This document shows positions 23,877 through 33,292 of a stretch of 64,000 nt of DNA, in pieces. Source of the DNA: Pseudomonadota bacterium (GTDB taxonomy: Bacteria; Pseudomonadota; Alphaproteobacteria; Rhizobiales; Rhizobiaceae); assembly GCA_020161665.1 (NCBI GenBank), contig JAIUPA010000006.1, positions 62,001 to 126,000 of the forward strand. Reading direction: 5' to 3'. Each line of letters begins with the position of its first letter. Within the stretch, counting starts at the first letter, position 1. Both the position numbers and the translations under genes were made by a program. The notes beneath the pieces were generated by a model that was not told the origin of the DNA, did no database searches, and saw only the letters and a program-made list of their open reading frames with translations.

Positions 23877-26800
23877 ATGTCGATCAAAGCCAGCATCTAT
23901 CATCTGACCCACTATAAATACGACAACCCGATCCGCCTCGGGCCGCAAATCATAAGACTGAAACCGGCCTCCCATTCCAAAACCAAGGTTTTGTCCCATT
24001 CGCTGAAAGTGACCCCGGCGAATCATTTCGTAAATCTTCAGCAGGACCCTTATGGCAACTATCTCGCCCGCTTCGTTTTTCCCGACCCCGTCGAGGAGCT
24101 GAAGATCGAGGTCGACCTCATTGCCGACATGACGGTCTACAATCCGTTCGACTTCTTTGTGGAAGAAGAAGCCACGAAATGGCCCTTCGACTATCCGGAA
24201 ACGCTGGCCGAAGACCTCTCGATCTATCTCCGTGAGGAACCTTCCAGCCCGGCCTTCGAAGCCTTCATGAAGACCGTTGACAAGACGCCGGGCCAGACCA
24301 CGGTGGATATGGTCGTCGGCCTCAACGCCCGTCTGCAACAGGAAATCAGCTACGTCATCCGCATGGAACCGGGCGTCCAGACGCCGGAGGAAACGCTGAC
24401 CATTGGCAAGGGTTCCTGTCGCGATACGAGTTGGCTGCTGGTCAACATTTTGCGCCGCCTCGGCTTGGCCGCCCGTTTCGTCTCCGGCTATCTGATCCAG
24501 CTTGCACCGGACCTGAAGGCGCTTGATGGCCCCTCCGGCACCGAAGTGGACTTCACCGACCTGCATGCCTGGGCGGAAGTCTATCTGCCGGGCGCTGGCT
24601 GGGTGGGCCTTGACCCGACCTCCGGCCTTTTGACCGGCGAAAGCCACATCCCGCTGGCCGCAACCCCGCATTACCGCAATGCCGCGCCGATTTCCGGCGG
24701 CTATTACGGCGAAGCCAAGACCAGCTTCGACTTCGACATGCAGGTGGATCGCGTTGCTGAGCATCCGCGCATCACCAAGCCCTTCTCGGATGAATCCTGG
24801 GAGGCGCTCGATGCGCTGGGCGAAGACGTGGACCGCGTGCTTCGCGAAGAAGACGTGCGGCTCACCATGGGCGGCGAACCGACCTTCGTCTCGATCGACG
24901 ATTTCCAGTCTGCCGAATGGAACACCGACGCCGTAGGCCCCACCAAACGCGACCGCGCCGACGTGCTGATCCGTCGCCTGCGGGAAAAATTCGCCCCCGG
25001 CGGCTTCCTGCATTATGGTCAGGGCAAATGGTATCCGGGCGAAAGCCTGCCGCGCTGGACCTTCTCGCTCTACTGGCGCAAGGACGGCATGCCGATCTGG
25101 AACAATCCGGACCTCATCGCCAAGGAAGCGACGACCTACGCCGTCAACGAAGCCGATGCCGGTCGACTGCTGACAGCCATTGCCGAAGAACTCGACATCC
25201 CGACTAATTACGTGGTTCCGGCCTTCGAGGACCCGGCCGAATGGCTGCTGAAGGAAGCCCAGCTTCCCGAAAATGTCGATCCGTCCAATTCCAAGCTGGA
25301 GAACCCGGAAGAGCGCGCCCGTATCTCCCGCGTTTTCGAACGGGGTCTGACGCGCCCGACGGGTTACGTGCTGCCGGTTCAGGCGTGGAATTCGCGTGCC
25401 AGCGGTCGCCGCTGGTTCTCCGAACAGTGGACGCTGCGCCGTGGCCGTCTGTTCCTGACGCCCGGCGACAGCCCGGTCGGTTATCGCCTGCCGCTCAATT
25501 CGCTGCGTTGGCTTTCGCCCGCGCAATACCCCTATATCAACCCGATGGACCCGACCATCGAGCGCCCGCCGCTGCCGGATTTCCGCAACGATCATGGCCG
25601 CACGCAGCAGGCTTTCAACTTCCAGCCCTTTGACGGCGACGGTCAGCCGGTCCAGCGCTCCACCGATCTTGAAATCGGCGGATGGGTGCGCACGGCCCTG
25701 TCGGTTGAAGTCAAGGATGGCCGTCTTTGCGTCTTCATGCCGCCCACCACATCGGTCGAGGATTATCTGGACCTGATCGCGTCGGCTGAACGCGCCGCCG
25801 AAGCGCTGAACCTGCCGATCCACATCGAGGGCTACGCGCCGCCGCATGACGAGCGCATCAATGTCATCCGCGTGGCACCCGATCCGGGCGTCATCGAGGT
25901 CAACATTCATCCGGCGTCAAACTGGCGCGATTGCGTCAACACGACCGCCATCATTTATGAGGAAGCGCGTCAGTCGCGCCTTGGCACCGACAAGTTCATG
26001 ATCGACGGTCGCCACACCGGCACCGGCGGTGGCAACCACGTCGTGGTCGGCGGTGCCAACCCGAATGACAGCCCGTTCCTGCGCCGCCCCGATCTGTTGA
26101 AGAGCCTCGTGCTGCACTGGCAGCGCCACCCCTCGCTCTCCTATCTGTTCTCGGGCATGTTCATCGGCCCGACCAGTCAGGCACCACGCATCGATGAGGC
26201 GCGCCACGACAGCCTCTACGAGTTGGAAATCGCACTCGCCCAGATCCCGCATCCCGAGTCCGGCTTCCTGCCCCCGCTTCCCTGGCTGGTGGACCGCCTG
26301 TTCCGTAATCTTTTGATCGACGTGACGGGCAATACGCACCGTTCGGAAATCTGCATCGACAAGCTGTTCTCGCCGGATGGCCCGACCGGCCGCCTTGGCC
26401 TTGTGGAATTCCGCGGCTTTGAAATGCCGCCGAATGCCCGCATGTCGCTCGCCCAGCAGCTTCTGGTGCGCGCCCTCATCGCGCGTTTCTGGAAGAACCC
26501 GGTCACCGGCAACTTCGTACGCTGGGGCACGGCGCTGCATGACCGCTTCATGCTGCCGCATTATGTCTGGGCCGATTTCCTCGATGTCCTGGCCGACCTG
26601 CGCGACCACGGCTTCAACTTCCGCCCCGAATGGTTTGCCGCCCAGCTTGAATTCCGCTTCCCCTTCTGCGGTGAAGTGGAGTACGACAATTCCCGTCTTG
26701 AACTGCGTCAGGCACTGGAGCCCTGGCATGTGATGGGCGAGGAAGGGGCGATCGGCGGCACGGTCCGTTACGTGGATTCCTCCGTCGAGCGCCTGCAGGT

Positions 26801-27206
26801 CAAGCTTGAGACGGCCAACCCCACCCGTTATCGCGTGGCCTGCAACGGTCGCGCGATTCCGCTCACCCCCACGCCGATTTCCGGTATTTCCGTTGCCGGT
26901 GTACGCTATAAGGCATGGCAACCGGCCTCCGGCCTGCACCCGGTTCTGCCGGTCAACACGCCGCTGACCTTTGATATTTATGACACATGGTCGAACCGTT
27001 CCATCGGCGGCTGCATCTATCACGTTGCGCATCCGGGAGGCCGCAATTATGAGACCTTCCCGGTCAACGGCAACGAGGCGGAAGCCCGTCGACTGGCCCG
27101 TTTTGAGCCTTGGGGACACACCGGCGGCGGCTATATGCTGCATCCGGAGCGCGTTTCCGAGGAATTCCCGCTGACGCTGGACCTGAGACGACCGCAAGGA
27201 ATTTGA
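23877..27206 (+). CDS. Transglutaminase-like protease/ligase fused to DUF2126
   Basis: This large cytoplasmic-looking protein has 1109 residues and no signal peptide. Residues about 1-290 form a bacterial transglutaminase domain preceded by its usual N-terminal beta domain ([12 protein letters not shown]), with catalytic Cys181 ([10 protein letters not shown]), His230 (DLHAWAEVY) and Asp246 (GLDPTSG). The remaining 800 residues match the DUF2126 region, including LTMGGEPTF, the conserved [17 protein letters not shown] and [14 protein letters not shown] blocks. Its biochemical role is not established. In published genomic surveys this architecture travels with ATP-grasp/alpha-E genes and was proposed to make or modify peptides. 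Start ATG 23877 is in the [10 protein letters not shown] context. It is followed seven bases later by the ATP-grasp gene. Confidence 0.88.
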   Translation: MSIKASIYHLTHYKYDNPIRLGPQIIRLKPASHSKTKVLSHSLKVTPANHFVNLQQDPYGNYLARFVFPDPVEELKIEVDLIADMTVYNPFDFFVEEEATKWPFDYPETLAEDLSIYLREEPSSPAFEAFMKTVDKTPGQTTVDMVVGLNARLQQEISYVIRMEPGVQTPEETLTIGKGSCRDTSWLLVNILRRLGLAARFVSGYLIQLAPDLKALDGPSGTEVDFTDLHAWAEVYLPGAGWVGLDPTSGLLTGESHIPLAATPHYRNAAPISGGYYGEAKTSFDFDMQVDRVAEHPRITKPFSDESWEALDALGEDVDRVLREEDVRLTMGGEPTFVSIDDFQSAEWNTDAVGPTKRDRADVLIRRLREKFAPGGFLHYGQGKWYPGESLPRWTFSLYWRKDGMPIWNNPDLIAKEATTYAVNEADAGRLLTAIAEELDIPTNYVVPAFEDPAEWLLKEAQLPENVDPSNSKLENPEERARISRVFERGLTRPTGYVLPVQAWNSRASGRRWFSEQWTLRRGRLFLTPGDSPVGYRLPLNSLRWLSPAQYPYINPMDPTIERPPLPDFRNDHGRTQQAFNFQPFDGDGQPVQRSTDLEIGGWVRTALSVEVKDGRLCVFMPPTTSVEDYLDLIASAERAAEALNLPIHIEGYAPPHDERINVIRVAPDPGVIEVNIHPASNWRDCVNTTAIIYEEARQSRLGTDKFMIDGRHTGTGGGNHVVVGGANPNDSPFLRRPDLLKSLVLHWQRHPSLSYLFSGMFIGPTSQAPRIDEARHDSLYELEIALAQIPHPESGFLPPLPWLVDRLFRNLLIDVTGNTHRSEICIDKLFSPDGPTGRLGLVEFRGFEMPPNARMSLAQQLLVRALIARFWKNPVTGNFVRWGTALHDRFMLPHYVWADFLDVLADLRDHGFNFRPEWFAAQLEFRFPFCGEVEYDNSRLELRQALEPWHVMGEEGAIGGTVRYVDSSVERLQVKLETANPTRYRVACNGRAIPLTPTPISGISVAGVRYKAWQPASGLHPVLPVNTPLTFDIYDTWSNRSIGGCIYHVAHPGGRNYETFPVNGNEAEARRLARFEPWGHTGGGYMLHPERVSEEFPLTLDLRRPQGI

Positions 27207-27213
27207 GAAACCG

Positions 27214-29634
27214 ATGGTCAAAACCCCGACCACCGAAAAGAAAACCGAATCGAAAGCTGCTACGCCGGATGCAAATCCGGCGTTCAGTTATCGCGCCCTG
27301 CCGGGCATTGCCGACGAGATGGTCGATACGGCAGGCAATATCCGCCCTGTCTGGCAGCCGATGCTGTCCGCCCTTCAGCGCATGTCGGCGCAGGAGCGTC
27401 ATGAGCGCTTTGCCCGTGCGGATCGTTATCTGCGCGATGCGGGCGTGTTTTATCGTGCCTATGGCGCGGAAGGGGGGGCTGAACGCCCCTGGCCCATCAG
27501 CCACGTGCCGGTCATTATCGGTGAGCGCGAATGGGCCGACGTTTCAGCCGGACTGGTGCAGCGCGCCGAACTTCTCGAAGCCATCGTTGCCGATATTTAT
27601 GGCGAGAACATGCTGGTGCGCGAAGGCTATCTGCCGCCCGCGCTCATCGCCTCCAACCCCGAATTTTTGCGCCCGCTGGTTGGCGTCAAGCCTGTGGGTG
27701 GCCACTATCTGCATTTCTGTTCGTTTGAAATCGGTCGTGGACCGGATGGAAACTGGTGGGTTCTGGCCGACCGCACGCAGGCCCCTTCAGGCGCCGGTTT
27801 CGCACTGGAAAACCGCGTGGCAACTGCGCGCGCCTTCTCCGACATCTACGCCGAAAGCCATGTGCAGCGCCTCGCCTCCTTCTTCGGCGCGTTTCGCAAT
27901 GCGCTTCAGGGCCGAAAGCAGGGCAATGATGACCGAATTGCCGTTCTAACCCCCGGCCCCGCCAACGAAACCTATTTCGAACATGCCTATATCGCCCGTT
28001 ACCTCGGCTTCATGCTGCTGGAGGGCGAAGATCTGGCGGTCGTCAACAACCGCGTCATGGTGCGCACCGTGTCCGGCCTCAAGCCGATCAGCGTTTTGTG
28101 GCGACGTCTGGATGCCTCCTACAGCGACCCGCTCGAACTGAACCAGAACTCGCATATCGGCACGCCGGGCCTGACGCAGGCAATCCGCGCCGGCAATGTG
28201 ACCATGGTCAACGCGCTCGGTTCCGGCATTCTGGAAACCCGCGCCCTGCTCGCTTTCCTGCCGCGCCTGTCGCAAAAACTGTTCGGTGAGGACCTGAAAC
28301 TGCCGTCAATCGCCACGTGGTGGTGCGGTCAGGAAGCCGAACGCAAACATGTGGCGAGCAATATCGACCGCATGATCATTGGCCCGGCCTATTCATGTCT
28401 GCCGTTCTTTGATGATCGCGGCCAGTCGGTTCTGGGCTCGACACTGCGGCGTAACACGCGCGATCCGATGGCCGACTGGCTGGCGGTGGATGGTGCGCGC
28501 CTCGTGGGTCAGGAAGCGGTGACGCTGTCGTCGACCCCCGCCTTCATCGATGGCAAGCTGACGCCGCGCCCCATGTCGCTGCGTGTCTTTGCCGCCCGCA
28601 CCCGCGATGGCTGGCAGATCATGCCAGGCGGCTTTGCCCGCATCGGCACCGGGGCCAACGTCTCGGCACTCGCCATGCAGGCCGGCGGCATGGCCGCCGA
28701 TGTGTGGATCGTCAGCGACAAGCCGGTGGAAGCAACCACGCTTCTGCCCGCCGAACAGAGCTTTACCCGCAACCTGCCGGGCGCGCTGCCAAGCCGCGCT
28801 GCCGACAACCTGTTCTGGCTGGGCCGCTATATCGAGCGGGCCGAAGGGGCTTTGCGCATTCTGCGCGCCTGGCACGCCCGCTTTGCCGAAAATGCCGATC
28901 CGAGCCAGCCGCTTCTGGCCTATGTCTCGGATTATCTGAAGGCGGTGGATGTGGACTCCAAGGCCGGTGTGCCCGAAAGCATGCTGCGCAACATCGATAG
29001 CGCCGTCTATTCCGCCTCGAACATTCGCGACCGCTTCTCGCCCGATGGCTGGCTGGCGCTCAACGATCTGGCCAAGACCGCCCGCCGCTTCCACGAGCGC
29101 GTTCAGCCGGGAGATGACGCCTCGCACGCCATGACCATCCTGCTGCGCAAACTCGCAGGCTTTGCCGGTCTCGTGCATGAAAACATGTATCGCTTCACCG
29201 GCTGGCGCTTCTTGAGCATCGGCCGCCTGCTGGAGCGCGGCCTGCACATGACGCGCCTCTTGGGCCACATGTCGCGCGAAACCGCACCGGATGGCGCCCT
29301 CGACATGCTGCTTGAAATCGGCGATAGCGTCATGACGCATCGCCGCCGCTATAATGTTGCAACGGCCCGCCTGACCGTCACCGACCTTCTGGCGCTTGAT
29401 CCGCTCAACCCGCGCTCGATCCTGTTCCAGCTGAACGAGATCCGGCAGGAAGTGGAACAGTTGCCGCAGGCCTTCGTCAACGGCCAGATGTCGCCCTTCT
29501 ACCGCGAAGCCATGCGCCTGCAATCCCAGCTCGCCGTCATGACTCCTGATGCCATGAACGCAAACGTCTACCGGCAAATGGAACAGGACCTTGAACACCT
29601 GTCCGATCTGCTGGCTGAGACCTATCTGGGCTGA
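27214..29634 (+). CDS. Circularly permuted ATP-grasp protein fused to an alpha-E domain
   Basis: This 806-residue protein has a circularly permuted ATP-grasp type 2 domain at about 60-500. Supporting stretches are GVFYRAYG, the WWVLADRTQAPSGAGFALENR nucleotide-binding region, VLTPGPANETYFEHAYIARYLG and LSQKLFGEDLKLPSIATWWCG. An all-helical alpha-E domain follows at about 525-800 (RAADNLFWLGRYIERAEGALR). ATP-grasp enzymes join a carboxylate to an amine, so a peptide or amide ligase reaction is expected. The gene sits seven bases after the transglutaminase-DUF2126 gene and two bases before a second transglutaminase, forming a strict operon. The Lys/Ala-rich first 20 residues are probably disordered. 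Confidence 0.88.
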   Translation: MVKTPTTEKKTESKAATPDANPAFSYRALPGIADEMVDTAGNIRPVWQPMLSALQRMSAQERHERFARADRYLRDAGVFYRAYGAEGGAERPWPISHVPVIIGEREWADVSAGLVQRAELLEAIVADIYGENMLVREGYLPPALIASNPEFLRPLVGVKPVGGHYLHFCSFEIGRGPDGNWWVLADRTQAPSGAGFALENRVATARAFSDIYAESHVQRLASFFGAFRNALQGRKQGNDDRIAVLTPGPANETYFEHAYIARYLGFMLLEGEDLAVVNNRVMVRTVSGLKPISVLWRRLDASYSDPLELNQNSHIGTPGLTQAIRAGNVTMVNALGSGILETRALLAFLPRLSQKLFGEDLKLPSIATWWCGQEAERKHVASNIDRMIIGPAYSCLPFFDDRGQSVLGSTLRRNTRDPMADWLAVDGARLVGQEAVTLSSTPAFIDGKLTPRPMSLRVFAARTRDGWQIMPGGFARIGTGANVSALAMQAGGMAADVWIVSDKPVEATTLLPAEQSFTRNLPGALPSRAADNLFWLGRYIERAEGALRILRAWHARFAENADPSQPLLAYVSDYLKAVDVDSKAGVPESMLRNIDSAVYSASNIRDRFSPDGWLALNDLAKTARRFHERVQPGDDASHAMTILLRKLAGFAGLVHENMYRFTGWRFLSIGRLLERGLHMTRLLGHMSRETAPDGALDMLLEIGDSVMTHRRRYNVATARLTVTDLLALDPLNPRSILFQLNEIRQEVEQLPQAFVNGQMSPFYREAMRLQSQLAVMTPDAMNANVYRQMEQDLEHLSDLLAETYLG

Positions 29635-29636
29635 CC

Positions 29637-30515
29637 ATGCTTTACGATATCAAACTGCATATCGGCTACGACTACGACACGCCCGCTTCCGGCGCGCGCC
29701 ATATGCTGCGCTTGCTGCCGCTTTCGCTACCGGGTCGCCAGCGCCTGATTGCCGGTGCCGTCAACGTATCGCCGCAGGCCGACGAGCAGCTTTCGCTGGT
29801 GGATTTCTTCGGCAATCCCGCCACCTCAGTCCTGTTTCGCAGCTCCCATGAAAAGCTCGACATCCGCATGCAGGCCCGCGTGCAGGTGGATCAGGTGGAG
29901 ATGGTCGCCGACTTTTCGCCGCTGATTGAGAAGCTCAAACCCGAGCTCGAAGCCGTCTGGTCGCTCGATGCCGATTCCCCGCACCATCTGGCAGGCCCAA
30001 GCCCGCGCCTGCCCAGTGATCGCGACATCGCCGCCTATGCCCGCGATTGCATCAAGCCCGGCCAGACCGTGCGAGAGGCAGCCTTTGCCATCTGCAAGCG
30101 CATCCATAAGGATTTCAAATACGATCCGGATGCCACCACGGTCGACACCACACCCGCCGAAGCCTTCAAGCTGAAACGCGGTGTCTGTCAGGATTTCAGC
30201 CATGTGATGATCATCGCCCTTCGAAGCCTTGGCATTCCGGCAGGCTATGTCTCGGGCTTCCTGCGTACCCTTCCCCCGCCGGGCAAGGAACGCCTGGAAG
30301 GGGCGGATGCCATGCATGCCTGGGTCCGCGTCTGGTGCGGCGAAAGCCTCGGCTATATCGAGCTTGACCCGACCAATGACATTCCGGCAGGCAGCGATCA
30401 TATCGTCGTTGCCTATGGCCGCGACTATGCCGATGTCGCTCCGGTGATCGGTGTCCTGAAGAGCTACGGCAAGCACACGACCCTTCAGGCCGTAGATGTC
30501 ATTCCGCTAAAATAA
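29637..30515 (+). CDS. Transglutaminase-like cysteine protease family protein
   Basis: This 292-residue protein combines a bacterial transglutaminase N-terminal beta domain (YDIKLHIGYDYDTPASGARHMLRLLP) with the catalytic core. Cys184 (RGVCQDFSH), His227 (DAMHAWVRV) and Asp244 (ELDPTND) form the triad. There is no signal peptide or membrane helix, so it is cytoplasmic. It is the third gene of the ATP-grasp operon; the ATG starts two bases after the preceding stop codon. Such proteins are thought to hydrolyse or transfer amide bonds and may remove what the ligase attaches. Specific substrates are unknown. Confidence 0.87.
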   Translation: MLYDIKLHIGYDYDTPASGARHMLRLLPLSLPGRQRLIAGAVNVSPQADEQLSLVDFFGNPATSVLFRSSHEKLDIRMQARVQVDQVEMVADFSPLIEKLKPELEAVWSLDADSPHHLAGPSPRLPSDRDIAAYARDCIKPGQTVREAAFAICKRIHKDFKYDPDATTVDTTPAEAFKLKRGVCQDFSHVMIIALRSLGIPAGYVSGFLRTLPPPGKERLEGADAMHAWVRVWCGESLGYIELDPTNDIPAGSDHIVVAYGRDYADVAPVIGVLKSYGKHTTLQAVDVIPLK

Positions 30516-30829
30516 ACGCCGTTCAGGCCCGTCATCCTGTTTTTTCGCTGATCGTGAATTCGACTTTGGGCGTGCTTGTCGCGCTTTGTGCGCTGCCGAA
30601 ATCGAAAGAATGCGCCGCGCAATTCGCCCATTTCCCCATTTCCGCTCGTAATTTGCTAAATATCGCGTATTAATCGATTTAAATTAGCATCTACTTCATC
30701 AAGCTTCCAATGCCGCCTATCGAAATTCCTGTGTTGCAACTGCCGTAGAAGGGTGCGTAAAGTGGGCTGTACACACCGTAGCAGATCGACAGAATCAATG
30801 GCTTAGACCAATTTTCCTCCGGAGAGCCC
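30516..30829. other. Intergenic region upstream of the glycogen operon
   Basis: This gap of 314 bases holds an AT-rich patch at about 30650-30690 that could contain the glg promoter, though I cannot define -35/-10 boxes with confidence. GGAGAG at about 30820 is the glgP ribosome binding site. A small minus-strand reading frame crossing this gap looks like chance. Confidence 0.4.
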
Positions 30830-33292
30830 ATGACTACGAAACCGTCCGCCGCCGATCTCCCGCTTCCCTCCCCGCGCGTTTCCACGCCGGAGATCCTCGC
30901 CTCGGAAATCATTGAAAGACTGACCTACCGTATCGGTAAAGATGTCATCGTTGCCAAGCCGCACGACTGGCTCACCGCCACCATCCTCGTCATTCGCGAC
31001 CGCATCATCGACCGCTGGATGGAATCCACCCGCAAGGTCTATGATAACGGCGCAAAACGCGTCTATTATTTGTCTTTGGAGTTCCTGATTGGCCGCCTGC
31101 TGCGCGATGCCATGTCGAACCTCTGTCTCGTTGATGAAATCAAGCAGGCGCTGGAATCGCTCGGCGTCGACATCAACGTGCTGATGGGCCTTGAGCCGGA
31201 TGCGGCCCTTGGCAACGGCGGCCTTGGCCGTCTCGCCGCCTGCTTCATGGAATCCATGGCCACCGTTGAAGTCCCGGCCTATGGCTACGGCATTCGCTAT
31301 GTCCACGGCCTGTTCCGCCAGCAGATGGCCGATGGCTGGCAGGTGGAACTGCCCGAAACCTGGCTTGCCCACGGCAACCCGTGGGAGTTCGAGCGTCGCG
31401 AAGCGGCTTACGAAGTCGGCTTCGGCGGCTCCGTCGAAACCGTCATCGGCCCCGACGACAAGCCGCATTACATCTGGAAGCCGGGCGAACGCGTCATTGC
31501 CATGGCCTATGACACCCCGGTCGTCGGCTGGCGCGCCAAGCGCGTCAACACGCTGCGTCTGTGGTCGGCCCGCCCGATTGACCCGATCCTCCTCGATGCC
31601 TTCAACGCAGGTGACCACATCGGCGCCCTTCGCGAGAGCAACAAGGCGGAATCGCTGACCCGCGTTCTCTACCCCGCCGACGCCACGACCGCCGGTCAGG
31701 AACTGCGCCTGCGTCAGGAGTTCTTCTTCTCCTCCGCCTCGCTGCAGGACATTCTGCGCCGTCACCTCCAGTCCTATCCGAACTTCGACAACCTGGCCGA
31801 CAAGGTCGCCATCCAGCTGAACGATACCCATCCCGCGGTCTCGATCGGCGAAATGATGCGCCTCCTGATTGACGTTCATGGCTATGAGTTCGATCAGGCC
31901 TGGGAGATCACCCGCCACACCTTCTCCTACACCAACCACACGCTTCTGCCGGAAGCGCTGGAAACCTGGCCGATCCCGCTCTTCGAGCGCATGCTGCCGC
32001 GCCACATGCAGCTCATCTATGCGATCAACGCCAAGGTGTTGCTGGAAGCGCGTCATGAGAAGGGCTTCACCGACGAAGAAATCCGCCACATCTCGCTGAT
32101 TGATGAATCCGGCGACCGGCGCGTGCGCATGGGCAACCTTGCCTTCGTCGGCTCGCATTCGATCAACGGCGTTTCGGCCCTTCACACCGACCTGATGAAG
32201 GAAACGGTGTTCTCCGATCTGCATCGCCTTTATCCGGAGCGCATCAACAACAAGACGAACGGCATCACGCCGCGTCGCTGGCTGCAGCAGTGCAACCCGG
32301 GTCTCACCGGCCTCTTGCGCGAAGCCATTGGCGATGAATTCCTCGATGACGCGGAAAAGCTGCCCGCGCTTGATCCGTTTGCCAATGATGCCAGCTTCCG
32401 CGAACGCTTTGCCGCCATCAAGCGCACCAACAAGGTGGCACTGGCCAACCTCGTTTACGAGCGCATGGGCATCCGCGTCGATCCGTCGGCCATGTTCGAC
32501 ATCCAGATCAAGCGTATCCATGAGTACAAGCGCCAGCTCCTCAACATCATCGAGGCCGTGGCTCTTTACGACCAGATCCGCTCGCATCCCGAACGCGACT
32601 GGGTGCCGCGCGTCAAGTTCTTCGCGGGCAAGGCCGCGCCGAGCTATCACAACGCCAAGCTCATCATCAAACTGGCCAACGACGTTGCCCGTGTCATCAA
32701 CAATGACCCGGCGGTGCGCGGCCTTTTGAAGGTGGTGTTCATCCCGAACTACAACGTATCGCTCTCCGAAGTCATGGTGCCCGCCGCCGATCTGTCCGAA
32801 CAGATTTCGACCGCAGGCATGGAAGCTTCGGGCACTGGCAACATGAAGTTCGCGCTGAACGGTGCCCTCACCATCGGCACGCTTGATGGCGCCAACGTTG
32901 AAATGCGCGAGCATGTCGGCCCGGAAAACATCATCATCTTCGGCATGACCGCCGATGAGGTGACGAAGGTGCGCGCCGGCTCCTACAACCCGCGCGCCGT
33001 CATCGAGGGTTCGCGTGAATTGAGCCAGGCGCTTTCGGCCATCGCGTCCGGTGTGTTCTCGCCGGATGATCGTGCACGTTACGCCTCGCTGATCGATGGC
33101 ATCTATAACCATGACTGGTTCATGGTGGCCGGTGACTTCGACGCCTATGCCAAGGCCCAGCGCGACGTTGACGCACTGTGGACGGACACCGCTTCGTGGT
33201 ACACAAAGGCAGTGTTGAATACCTCCCGTATGGGCTGGTTCTCTTCGGACCGCACCATTCGGCAGTATGCTCAGGAAATCTGGAGAGCTTGA
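30830..33292 (+). CDS. glgP: Glycogen/maltodextrin phosphorylase
   Basis: This 820-residue GT35 enzyme releases glucose-1-phosphate from alpha-1,4-glucan ends using phosphate and PLP. The PLP lysine is Lys673 in EASGTGNMKFALNGALTIGTLDGANVE. The N-terminal YYLSLEFLIGRLL and GLGNGGLGRLAACFMES-like blocks (ALGNGGLGRLAAC) and IQLNDTHPAV are also present. No N-terminal Ser phosphorylation segment is seen, as expected for bacteria. It opens the six-gene glycogen operon and overlaps glgB by one base (TGATG). It supplies glucose-1-phosphate, which the pgm product interconverts with glucose-6-phosphate. Confidence 0.96.
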   Translation: MTTKPSAADLPLPSPRVSTPEILASEIIERLTYRIGKDVIVAKPHDWLTATILVIRDRIIDRWMESTRKVYDNGAKRVYYLSLEFLIGRLLRDAMSNLCLVDEIKQALESLGVDINVLMGLEPDAALGNGGLGRLAACFMESMATVEVPAYGYGIRYVHGLFRQQMADGWQVELPETWLAHGNPWEFERREAAYEVGFGGSVETVIGPDDKPHYIWKPGERVIAMAYDTPVVGWRAKRVNTLRLWSARPIDPILLDAFNAGDHIGALRESNKAESLTRVLYPADATTAGQELRLRQEFFFSSASLQDILRRHLQSYPNFDNLADKVAIQLNDTHPAVSIGEMMRLLIDVHGYEFDQAWEITRHTFSYTNHTLLPEALETWPIPLFERMLPRHMQLIYAINAKVLLEARHEKGFTDEEIRHISLIDESGDRRVRMGNLAFVGSHSINGVSALHTDLMKETVFSDLHRLYPERINNKTNGITPRRWLQQCNPGLTGLLREAIGDEFLDDAEKLPALDPFANDASFRERFAAIKRTNKVALANLVYERMGIRVDPSAMFDIQIKRIHEYKRQLLNIIEAVALYDQIRSHPERDWVPRVKFFAGKAAPSYHNAKLIIKLANDVARVINNDPAVRGLLKVVFIPNYNVSLSEVMVPAADLSEQISTAGMEASGTGNMKFALNGALTIGTLDGANVEMREHVGPENIIIFGMTADEVTKVRAGSYNPRAVIEGSRELSQALSAIASGVFSPDDRARYASLIDGIYNHDWFMVAGDFDAYAKAQRDVDALWTDTASWYTKAVLNTSRMGWFSSDRTIRQYAQEIWRA

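Noticed and set aside
23727..25910. 727-codon minus-strand frame over the DUF2126 gene
   Set aside because: It is the shadow of a real gene, with strongly biased Arg/Gly/Asp composition and no ribosome binding site.
30691..30912. 73-codon minus-strand frame before glgP
   Set aside because: It runs into glgP in antisense, has no ribosome binding site and no recognisable feature apart from a Gly/Ser/Tyr-rich stretch.
30803..33112. 769-codon minus-strand frame over glgP
   Set aside because: The opposite strand encodes an unmistakable glycogen phosphorylase, and the antisense protein has no recognisable motif and unusual composition.
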